Shown: in pieces, positions 34,559 through 43,300 of the stretch
Numbering within the stretch: position 1 is the stretch's first letter
How the letters are laid out: each line of letters begins with the position of its first letter
Assembly (NCBI GenBank): GCA_049649525.1
Contig: JBARZE010000046.1
Coordinates: 11,656-75,655 of the forward strand
Direction of reading: 5' to 3'
Length of the DNA: 64,000 nucleotides
Origin: JAAURB01 sp049649525
GTDB taxonomy: Bacteria; Cyanobacteriota; Cyanobacteriia; Cyanobacteriales; Microcoleaceae
Position numbers and translations under genes: made by a program
Notes under the pieces: model-generated
Told to the model about the DNA's origin: nothing
Seen by the model: the letters and a program-made list of their open reading frames with translations, nothing else
Database searches by the model: none

Positions 34559-37069
34559 TTATGTAATACCTGCTGCCTGTTGCAATATCCGAAGAAACTG
34601 ACCTCGAACTTTTTCTGCACTATGGTTTTCAAATGCAAACTGACGTGCTTTTTGAGCCAATTCAGTACCCACAGTGGGATTGTTTGCAAATGTTCTAATT
34701 GCAGACCTTAATTTTTCTGGGTCACGTTCAGTTACTGACTGTACAGCATTTACTGCAGAGGCGTAAGCAACAGTTGCAACAGACATCGGGCCATAAACTA
34801 ATACGGGAGTACCTGAAGCCATACATTCCGGTAACTTATTCGCCATAGAATATCTGACATAGCGAATACTATGCTCATCAAAATTGTAAGCTACAATCAA
34901 AGCATTTGCTGTACTTAAAAGCTGACGGTACTTTTCGGGAGACAGATTGGAATCATGGATACTCACAGAGGATAATTGAGCAAATGCTTCAATTGCTTGC
35001 TGCTTGTAATGAGCCATTGTGTAAATTTCAAACTTGATTGGAAATTCTTCTCTCAAAGCTTCCACAGCATTAGCGATATCTAAAATACTGGCAAAATTCA
35101 TATCCTCTGCTAATCCACCAATATAGCGAATGAGAAAGTGCTGCGAATTCGATTCTTTTTTATTAATGAGGCTGCTTTGTTCAAGCCATTCTGTAGGTTC
35201 TACGCAATTAGCAATGGGTATAAAATTCAATCCATAACGACTCTCAAATGCTTGAGACATTGCGTCACAAATACTTAATCTTGCGACTGATTGGGATAGT
35301 AAAATACGAAGTGACGGCTCTAATTGTTGGTAGAGAGGGGGATTTTGATAAGATAAACGATCAGGCCAGTCATCCATGATATGGGTGACTACAGGGACCC
35401 CAAGCTGTTTGATTGCTTCACAAGTAAAATCATGCAAGTAGGGTTTATTTGCTACAGGTCGATAATAGATTAGATCGGGATTAAAACGGATACATTCTTT
35501 TAACACCTCATCTTCATCAGAAAATTCATTTTCTAATGGGACAAAACCCCCTTCTGAAAATAGTCCAAATGCTTGCTTATTTCGGCTATAAACCTGTAAT
35601 AATTCCTCCTTAGGCCATTGAGCAAACAATGTTTTCTTAATCTGTCCAGTTGCACTAATACCACCCATTCGTGTCATATCAATGATTAAAATACGTGGGT
35701 AAGTATAACTTGTGTTGAATAGGCTATGATATTCAGCTTTTGGAAAAATAGTTGATTTTCCATCTATTGTTGCATCGTAAATATTGACTTTGTTCACTTC
35801 ACATATTTCTCTTGCTTTGAGGTAAACATCACTTGAATCTTCAAAGCCGATTAAGTAAATTTTTTTAAATCCAAAATAGTAGGCCAGTTGTAGACTGGTG
35901 TTCATACTTCCCTGATCTGCATATAGACAGCTAGAAGCATCTGTAGAGAATTCTCGAAATTCAGGATAGGAATTAGATAAGGCATGGTTTAAAAATATTG
36001 TATCTTCTTTCTCATCCATACAGTAAGATAAACAAAGAGGAAATAGCTTTGTTGAGTTTTCAATTTGATTGATTTCTACCTGTCTTTTCTCTGCAATTGA
36101 TTGTTCAGAGATTACATAAAATGTTGGATTAAATTGTTTTTCTTGAAGCTTCAAAAATAAATTATTAGTTCCAAAAGTGATTTCCTGCTGAAGAAACTTT
36201 AAATCTAATTTCTCCAGATTACAATTTTCTCCTAAAATAAAAGCACGGTCATATTTTTTATATTTTTCTTTCAATTCCAAAAGTTGATGTTGATAAACTG
36301 ACCTCCATTTATTTTCATAGATGTCAATAACTCTCTTCAACCCTTCTACTCGTTTCGCTAAAGGTATTTTATCGGTGGGAAGATGATTTTTATGAGGTAA
36401 AGGATGCTTTTTTATTAAATCTTTTTCAAGCTGAAGTAAGCTTTCATCTTCTTCTATTGAGTTATTTTGAGACTGAGAAGCTTCTTTCCCTAAACGATCC
36501 TGCATCAACGCCTCACCCAGCTTTTCATGCACCCCAGGAAGATTAGAGTCAATCTCAACGGCTTTGTGAAAAACCGCGATCGCCTCTTCCCATCTTCCTA
36601 GCTCCGATAACGCTCTCCCTAAGTTATGATGAGACCAAGCATACTCCGAATTCAACTCAATTGCTTTGTGGTAGGGACTAATGGCTTCCTCATACTTTCC
36701 CTGAAGCAAGAAACTATCCCCGAGTTGATGATAATAGAGAAACTGATTTGGTTCTAACTCAATAGCCTGACGATAGGCATTAACCGCCTCTTCAAACCGA
36801 TTTTGCTTTGTGAACGCATTCCCTAAATTGTAATAGGCTTCTGCAATATTACCATCCAATTCAATGGCTTTTTGTAAATAAGGAATTGCTACTTCAACTT
36901 TCCCTTGATACAAAAGCGATCGCCCTAAATTACAATTAATCCAAGGATGGTCGGATTCTAGTTCGATAGCCTGCCGATAAACCTGTTCTGCTTCCTCATA
37001 CTTTCTCTCGATTAACAGGTCATTTCCTAGCTTCAAATATTCTTTTATAGATTTTTTTGTCTCTACCAT
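34559..37069 (-). CDS. TPR - degenerate MptE-like - GT4 glycosyltransferase fusion
   Basis: The product is 836 residues. The first 205 residues are five to six tetratricopeptide repeats (AYYNLGNAFTKQNRFEEAVN, LGRALSELGRWEEAIAVF). Residues about 270-450 align with the MptE-like family but the nucleotide motif GNGPSL is replaced by GENCNLEKL, and IGVDHYY by IGFEDSS; the end IYDATIDGKSTIFPKAEYHSLF is still clearly the family C-terminus. Residues about 455-836 are a GT-B glycosyltransferase (LIRYIGGLAEDMNF, PECMASGTPVLVYGP). The MptE-like part is thus probably a non-catalytic binding module. TPR-GT fusions such as OGT modify proteins, which keeps protein glycosylation open. Confidence 0.82.
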   Translation of the reverse strand: MVETKKSIKEYLKLGNDLLIERKYEEAEQVYRQAIELESDHPWINCNLGRSLLYQGKVEVAIPYLQKAIELDGNIAEAYYNLGNAFTKQNRFEEAVNAYRQAIELEPNQFLYYHQLGDSFLLQGKYEEAISPYHKAIELNSEYAWSHHNLGRALSELGRWEEAIAVFHKAVEIDSNLPGVHEKLGEALMQDRLGKEASQSQNNSIEEDESLLQLEKDLIKKHPLPHKNHLPTDKIPLAKRVEGLKRVIDIYENKWRSVYQHQLLELKEKYKKYDRAFILGENCNLEKLDLKFLQQEITFGTNNLFLKLQEKQFNPTFYVISEQSIAEKRQVEINQIENSTKLFPLCLSYCMDEKEDTIFLNHALSNSYPEFREFSTDASSCLYADQGSMNTSLQLAYYFGFKKIYLIGFEDSSDVYLKAREICEVNKVNIYDATIDGKSTIFPKAEYHSLFNTSYTYPRILIIDMTRMGGISATGQIKKTLFAQWPKEELLQVYSRNKQAFGLFSEGGFVPLENEFSDEDEVLKECIRFNPDLIYYRPVANKPYLHDFTCEAIKQLGVPVVTHIMDDWPDRLSYQNPPLYQQLEPSLRILLSQSVARLSICDAMSQAFESRYGLNFIPIANCVEPTEWLEQSSLINKKESNSQHFLIRYIGGLAEDMNFASILDIANAVEALREEFPIKFEIYTMAHYKQQAIEAFAQLSSVSIHDSNLSPEKYRQLLSTANALIVAYNFDEHSIRYVRYSMANKLPECMASGTPVLVYGPMSVATVAYASAVNAVQSVTERDPEKLRSAIRTFANNPTVGTELAQKARQFAFENHSAEKVRGQFLRILQQAAGIT

Positions 37070-37209
37070 GAGTGTAATTGATTAAGCCTTACTGAACAAC
37101 AAGTGAAAGAACTTCATTAACAGGTTGACCTCGATTAGTTAAGTTCCCAATTTTCTTCAACATTTTGCCCCAAGTCTTGTCGAAGGGGTTGAAACTGACG
37201 ACAGCAAAC

Positions 37210-37347
37210 TCATACTTTTAGTAAAATGAATGATCCCAAATTTCCCAAAAGAATATCTGTTAATGAACCAGTCGGCACTAGGTGGTGTTTCTCAAAACCT
37301 GAAGCATCTATTTTATCTACTTTATAAACAATCAAAGTTTCAGTCAT
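37210..37347 (-). CDS. Possible 45-residue protein
   Basis: ATG at 37347 with AAGGA nine bases upstream encodes 45 residues (MTETLIVYKVDKIDASGFEK..., ending LGSFILLKV) to a TGA at 37210. The ribosome site and balanced composition support it, but no family is recognised. It may also be a small leftover within a decayed stretch, since a TPR relic lies upstream at 37.55-37.68 kb. Confidence 0.35.
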   Translation of the reverse strand: MTETLIVYKVDKIDASGFEKHHLVPTGSLTDILLGNLGSFILLKV

Positions 37348-37547
37348 AATATTTATCCTTGAATGAAGCTTGTTCTCTATCCAAAACATAATCTACTTTT
37401 AAAGTTTTATCTCTACATAGAGCAAACTGTTTTAAGTTTATACTGATATTTCCTTACTATTTCTCTAATATCCATATAGGTTAGTTGCTTAGTTGTAGAG
37501 TGAACATTTTCTTGATTATTCATCCCATGACTTCTCCTATTTTACCA

Positions 37548-37680
37548 TTATGTAGAAGCGATCAACCTAAATTATAATTAATTCGAGAGCAATCGGTTTT
37601 GAAGTCCGATAGCCTACTAATAAGGCTGTTCAGCTTCCTTATACTTTTCTCCTGGCAAGTAGTTATTTTCGAGTGGCCTA
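37548..37680 (-). pseudogene. Decayed copy of a TPR-protein 5' end
   Basis: The bases GAAGCGATCAACCTAAATTA, then GATAGCCTACTAATAAGGCTGTTC, CTTCCTTATACTTTTCTC can be aligned with 36916-37030 inside the TPR gene (AAAGCGATCGCCCTAAATTA, GATAGCCTGCCGATAAACCTGTTC, CTTCCTCATACTTTCTCTC). It is the same strand with many indels and no open frame. It marks an old duplication or deletion of a TPR gene in this 700-base gap. Confidence 0.6.
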
Positions 37681-37763
37681 CAGTGTTCAAAATTTTTAAG
37701 ATCGGGTTGAATTATTGTCATATTTACAATTAAAGTCATTAATTAATATTATGATATTCGTCT

Positions 37764-38576
37764 TTATACATATCCATAATCCCTAAGTATAAGATAAAAT
37801 TCTCGATCCAGTTTCTCAATTGTACTCTGCTGTAATTTTCGTTTATGATCTCCAGGTATTACCTGACGAATATGAACTGATTCATTCTCTTTATTAGGTA
37901 CAATATCATGCTTTTCAGCAATTTCTCGAATAACATCCTCTTCTAACTCAAATTCTAAAAAAGCTAGTATATCTTTTACCCATTGATATTTATCAAAAAT
38001 AATATCCTCATACCTGAATAACTTCCACTCTGGATCTTCAGACATTTTGTCTTTAAAGACATTCATTCTAGACAGAATGACTTTAGCTTGGCCTAAAGCA
38101 AACTGGTCGATTGGTGTTTCTAATAATTCTTTTCTTTTTATCAATATTTTTTCTCCCCGTTTCCCAGGTGGAATTGTATGGCTTTTCTTCAAAGAAAAAT
38201 ACCATGAAACTAATATATCTCTTGGGTCTCGAATTAATAGTATTTTTTTCAAACCTGTCGTATTTACTAGTTGCAGATAGTCAGGGAACATCCTAAAACC
38301 AGCGAAACCGTATCCTTCTTGAACAAAAATATTTAATGTATTATCTGGTACTAAGCTACTCTCTATTCCTTGGCGACTGAGAAAATTTTCAAATTCAATT
38401 ACTGGAATATTTACGTGAGAACAGATTTCCCTAATAATAGACATTAGCATAACACTACCTGATTTATGCATTCCAAATACGAAAAAACTAGGAATATCCG
38501 CAGGTAGTGGCAGCTCTAGTTGGATTGATTTTCCATTTTTTAATAAAATCTCTAACTTTTTTTCAGCTTTAATCAT
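37764..38576 (-). CDS. Sulfotransferase (4 of 5)
   Basis: The product is 270 residues. FFVFGMHKSGSVMLMSII is the 5'-phosphosulfate loop, LLIRDPRDILVSWYFSLK the 3'-phosphate motif and IPGDHKRKLQ the C-terminal GD element; the family length is normal. It resembles the protein at 30663-31436 most. The gene starts 35 bases after the methyltransferase-like gene and is followed by the gap with the TPR relic. Confidence 0.9.
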   Translation of the reverse strand: MIKAEKKLEILLKNGKSIQLELPLPADIPSFFVFGMHKSGSVMLMSIIREICSHVNIPVIEFENFLSRQGIESSLVPDNTLNIFVQEGYGFAGFRMFPDYLQLVNTTGLKKILLIRDPRDILVSWYFSLKKSHTIPPGKRGEKILIKRKELLETPIDQFALGQAKVILSRMNVFKDKMSEDPEWKLFRYEDIIFDKYQWVKDILAFLEFELEEDVIREIAEKHDIVPNKENESVHIRQVIPGDHKRKLQQSTIEKLDREFYLILRDYGYV

Positions 38577-38610
38577 TGTTCAACTCCATACATGAAATCA
38601 ATAAAAATAA

Positions 38611-39456
38611 TTACTTTAATTTAACAAAATATTGTAGCCCAACCTCACAAGAAATGAATGAACTCAAGCTAGGTATTGGTTTAACAAACTCAATTAATTC
38701 CCTTGCACCGTAAGTATCTTTCTGGTGATAGATGTATTTTAGATGCTTATTTGTCTTTTTATGAAACCACTTAATTTCATCTCCATCTTTCAGCTTATCA
38801 CTCATAATCATTGGAACTGTTGGTAATCCCGGATAGCGAAATTTATACAGATCTCCGATATAGGGAACGTCGTCAAAGATTAGATTCTTAAACCCCCGTT
38901 CAAAAGCCTGTCTAATTCTTAAGCCATTATTGATATGATCATCAAAATAACATAAATCGTTGTCACTTTTGGTGGCGATATTTACTTCACTCCAATCCTT
39001 TTCATGGAGTTGAATTGTCTCATCCTGGAATAAAAGCTTTTTCAGGTTGACATCAAAGCCATAGAGTTGTGCAGTTTGACAAGCCAATCGAAAACAATGT
39101 AATGAACTACCAATAAATACCCCGCTTTCAATAATAATAGAGGGGTTAAGACTTCTAGCAATTAAAAATAACCAGAATAAGCTACCTAAACCTGTTGAAC
39201 CCGGTTTTCCAACGGCTGGATTACTGCTAATATAACTAAAGAAATCTTGGATATCTTTGTGATAAGATTTATCATGAGCCGTTATCAGGTTGAGAAACAG
39301 GGAAACTTGACTATCTAACTCTTCAATATACCGTTGAAACAGAGATGAATTAACTTCAAACTGAAAGACTGGATGAGTCAGTTGAAAGGCTTCAGTCTCT
39401 TCACATAAGCAGGATTGCTGCATACTCAACCCTTGTTTTCCCTGTGTAGTTTTCAC
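38611..39456 (-). CDS. Methyltransferase-like Rossmann protein
   Basis: The product is 281 residues. After an N-terminal helical part, IIIESGVFIGSSLHCFRLAC resembles motif I of class I methyltransferases (G.(F/Y).GSS) and AQLYGFDVNLKKL the acidic second strand; LIFDDVPYIGDLYKFRYPGL provides an Asp pair like that of metal-dependent O-methyltransferases (cephalosporin hydroxylase/CmcI type). The assignment is less certain than for the other two methyltransferases. A start at an ATG 11 codons in is possible. It lies between two sulfotransferase genes. Confidence 0.6.
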   Translation of the reverse strand: MKTTQGKQGLSMQQSCLCEETEAFQLTHPVFQFEVNSSLFQRYIEELDSQVSLFLNLITAHDKSYHKDIQDFFSYISSNPAVGKPGSTGLGSLFWLFLIARSLNPSIIIESGVFIGSSLHCFRLACQTAQLYGFDVNLKKLLFQDETIQLHEKDWSEVNIATKSDNDLCYFDDHINNGLRIRQAFERGFKNLIFDDVPYIGDLYKFRYPGLPTVPMIMSDKLKDGDEIKWFHKKTNKHLKYIYHQKDTYGARELIEFVKPIPSLSSFISCEVGLQYFVKLK

Positions 39457-39479
39457 GACTCAGTTTCTCCTCATTTTAC

Positions 39480-40352
39480 TTAGCAACTTAACTCGAATAC
39501 TTTTTGATAATTAGGTTCCACAAAATCCTTAATATACTCTCGGGTTGCATCCCGAATAGACTCAATATATTCTTTTTTATACCCTGATTTAAATGGAAAC
39601 TTTGTAATTCCTTTTTGAACTACATCATCTGAGGTGGAAATCCCCATGAATTTTATCAATTTTTCAAATTCAAGAGCATTCTCTTTTTCTGAAGCCTTAG
39701 TATGACTTAGCAAGAAACATTGGTCTGGATATTCCTTTTTTTGTTTCCAATAAAATTCTAACATCTGATTATAATGTTTGGCAAGATAAATCATCGTTGG
39801 ATTAATTGTATCTGGATTTTTTTCAATTTCATCGGAGTTTAATAACAGCGCCGTCGAAGTCAAACAAGACATGGGTTCCCGGAACAAGAAAATAACTTTG
39901 CTAAACTGACAATCGACAATGTGATGGGTTTTAATTAGTTGAACAGGTAACTGTAAAGCTTTTACGGCTTCAGGGCTTGTACTCGCTGGCTTTTGATGAT
40001 TCATTAAATAGATATCGGGAAAAATATCTTCGATATCATACTCATTTTCTCCACTGCGAAAATAGACATACTTTACCCCTTTATCGGTGCTTTTTCTCTC
40101 TAACTGAACCGTATTCAGATTAACGCCTTTAGACTGCAATAAAATTGCCGCCAAAACTAGTCGTATCCAACCATTGCCTGAACGAGGAAAAGAGCATAAA
40201 AATAGAGGTGAGGTTTGAAACAATTGAGAATTTTTAACTTTCCATTTCTGATAGAAATCTAATTGAACTATTTCCTCGATAAACTTTGATGTAAATGGCA
40301 TTGTGATATGGCTCTGCATATGAATTTTGATTTCTCCCAGTATATCAAACAA
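39480..40352 (-). CDS. Sulfotransferase (5 of 5)
   Basis: The product is 290 residues. FLCSFPRSGNGWIRLVLAAI is the 5'-phosphosulfate loop and VIFLFREPMSCLTSTALLL the 3'-phosphate motif (REP in place of RDP); the C-terminal region has KSGYKKEYI where a GDWK-like element is expected. It is a divergent sulfotransferase. It starts nine bases after the huge TPR-GT2-GT4 gene, so the two are probably cotranscribed. Confidence 0.85.
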   Translation of the reverse strand: MFDILGEIKIHMQSHITMPFTSKFIEEIVQLDFYQKWKVKNSQLFQTSPLFLCSFPRSGNGWIRLVLAAILLQSKGVNLNTVQLERKSTDKGVKYVYFRSGENEYDIEDIFPDIYLMNHQKPASTSPEAVKALQLPVQLIKTHHIVDCQFSKVIFLFREPMSCLTSTALLLNSDEIEKNPDTINPTMIYLAKHYNQMLEFYWKQKKEYPDQCFLLSHTKASEKENALEFEKLIKFMGISTSDDVVQKGITKFPFKSGYKKEYIESIRDATREYIKDFVEPNYQKVFELSC

Positions 40353-40361
40353 TATTAATGT

Positions 40362-43300
40362 TTAATTCAACGTTATAAAACTAATTTTTTTAATCAATAA
40401 ACTCACCCACCGTTCATCCTCAATAGAAATCTGCTGTACCTCTGCCGCTTCCAAAGTCAACAAAAACGGTGTATTCTCAGGCAAAACCCCGACCGGAATT
40501 TGTCCCTCAAACAGCCATTCTTCACCCAGTTGAGGCTGAACGGTTCCCTCAACCTTACGGCCATTGACCTGCACCCGCAAACTTTCAAGCAAACCGGGTT
40601 GAACCGCTGTAATGCCTTCTATTTGAAGCTGTAAGGCTTGACTTGTATCCACCCCTTCTACTACCACACTCCCCACCTTCTGCATCCAACGAACCGCCAC
40701 TCCATGACGTTCTTCTGGGGAATACCAACCCGTACCTAGCAGCGCCTCATCCATTAAAATAGCCGTTTCTTGGGGGGGTTGCGGTTCAACGGCCTGGATG
40801 AAAATCTCTTCAACTAACACACTGGCGCGGCGGCAGTCTTGGGGAGAGAGTTGATGAACTTCTGCTGAATGCAACGACAATACAAATGGCGCTTGCGGGG
40901 TTAATATTTTGGGTGAAATATATCCCAATAGTCGCCAACTGCCATCTGCTTGGGGTTCAACTTTGGCTGGAATGGGGTTGCCATTGACTTTGAGGCTGAG
41001 GTTGTCCAATACCTGGGGGATAACGGCTGTTCTTCCTCGTATTTGGACTTCTAAGGGTTGGGTGACATCCATATCATCGATAATGACACTTCCCACTCGT
41101 TCCATCCACCGCAATGCTACCCCGTCCACGTTTTCCCAGGGAAACCAACCTGTACCTTGGAGGCTGGCATCCATCAGAATCACTTTTTCCGGGAGAGAGA
41201 GAGTTTTTTTTGTTGCGAATTCACGCCAGTTTAAATCGGGTACAAATGTAATTTTTTCGACTAAAACTGCTAATTTACGGCTAGAATTATCTTCTGTAAA
41301 TTGATGGAATTTTAGGGTGAAAAAGTTCAGTCCTGCTTGCAAATGAATGGGAAAAGTTAATAGATTTTCCTGTTTCATTTCTGAGGCTTTCACCAAAGTT
41401 TGCATGATTAATTGATTTTCAGACCAAAGTTCAACAATTTGTCCTGAACAAACACTGCGATAAGCAAAGATTAAATGTCCTTGTTGCGGCTGTTTCGTTT
41501 CAATCACAAACTGGCTTTCTGGCCACAAAGCCCAACGACTAGACTCTATTAGATTTAAATCAGGATAAGGGGGTTCTAATCCGCCAAACCCACCAAATAC
41601 ACACCCGGTAATTTCCTCTCCTGCAATAATATCATCTTTGATATGATTTTCAGCTATATATTTCACACATAAGGAAGGATTTAACTGAGGCGGCGTTACG
41701 GCAAACTTACTAATCGGATTAATTTGTAATTTATCTAACCAATTCACTTGATCTAAGGCAACAATTAAACTTTGGTAAGTAGAACGAATTGAAAAATGAC
41801 TCGCTACATGAATCGGAGCAGAACAACTTAACCGGATTAACTGTTGATGATCTTGATATAATTCTGTGATAGTTTTAGCCAAAGCTTCAGGAGTTTTCTC
41901 TCGAACTAATCGCCCGGTTACCCCGTCTAAAATTGCCTCCTGTACCCCGCCAGATGCATATCCCACCGCTGGTGTACCACAGGCTGCCGCTTCAATAAAG
42001 GTCAATCCTAATGTTTCTTCTAAGCTGGCTCCAACGAATAAATCAGCAGCACTGTAATAGTAAGCGAGTAAGCTACGATTCTGAATAAATCCAGTATGGC
42101 TAATCTCATAGTTTATTCCTTCTATTTGCGGAGAGCCGTGACCAAAACCGACTAATAAAATATTGTCTAAATTTGCAAATTTCAAGGCTTCAATTAAGTA
42201 TCGTCCACCTTTACGTTCATCCTCTATTGAAGTAGAACCTGTCAAAATAATAAATTTATCTTTCGGTAAACCTAACCGTTGACGACACAATTGTTTGTCT
42301 CTCGGCTTAAAGACATCTGTATCAATTCCGAGAGTCAGCTTTTGAATTCTTTTATCTAATAAATCTTGCTGTTGAACGGGTAAACTCGATTGTAATGCTC
42401 GCCGTGCCCAATTTGTTGTCCACTGACTATTTCCCAATACCAACAAATTATCATTGTTTAATAAAAGTTGACGTTTGCGTTCAAATGTAGGTTGAATTTT
42501 CTCAGGCTTTAAAGCGGGATATTGATCGAATGTCGGACAATCGCGATCGCATGAAGTAGTATATTTATCACAAGAACCCACATAAGCACATCGCCCCGTA
42601 AATAACCACTGATCGTGCGTCACAAAAATAGTGGGATATTTAACAGAAATTGCTTCTAATAATTCCACACTTTCTTGAATATTATGCAGATTTCCCAGGA
42701 TAACTAAATCCGGTTCTAAACAGTCAATTAATTGCATCGCCCAAGCAGCAGAAAAATCAATCGGTTGCGGTTTCCATCCAGAAGCCCCCATAATAGGAAT
42801 GACTTGATGTCCTGCCCCAGCTAACGCCCGCCCAATTTGTTCGTGGGCAATGCCTGCCCCCCCCGAAAAACCCAGATCGCTGAATAACACCACTCGGAGT
42901 TGATGCCGTTTAGCTGATGTGTCTGCATCAGAGGATGATTTTTGTGTCGAAACAATTTGATGCTGAAACTGGGTACGAAGTCGATCTCGCGTTGCTAACA
43001 ATTCCGGTTTATACTTTTCAGTGGCGCTGGTTTTCTGGGCTTCATGCATCCGAAACTGAGCAATAGGATGAGTAATGGGGCAAATCTTCGCCCCAGCAGC
43101 AGCAAATCTAGCCCACATCTCATAATCCATACTATAGTAGAGCGCCTCATCCACTGCACCCCCAGTACGCTCCCAAATTGCCCGAGTAAACATCACTTCT
43201 GGTTGATGAAAGAATTTCCCACTCAGCCAACAATGTTCTACATCTAGGATTTCTGCTAAGGATAAAGCCCCAGGCGCAGAGGAAGTGACATGATGCAGCA

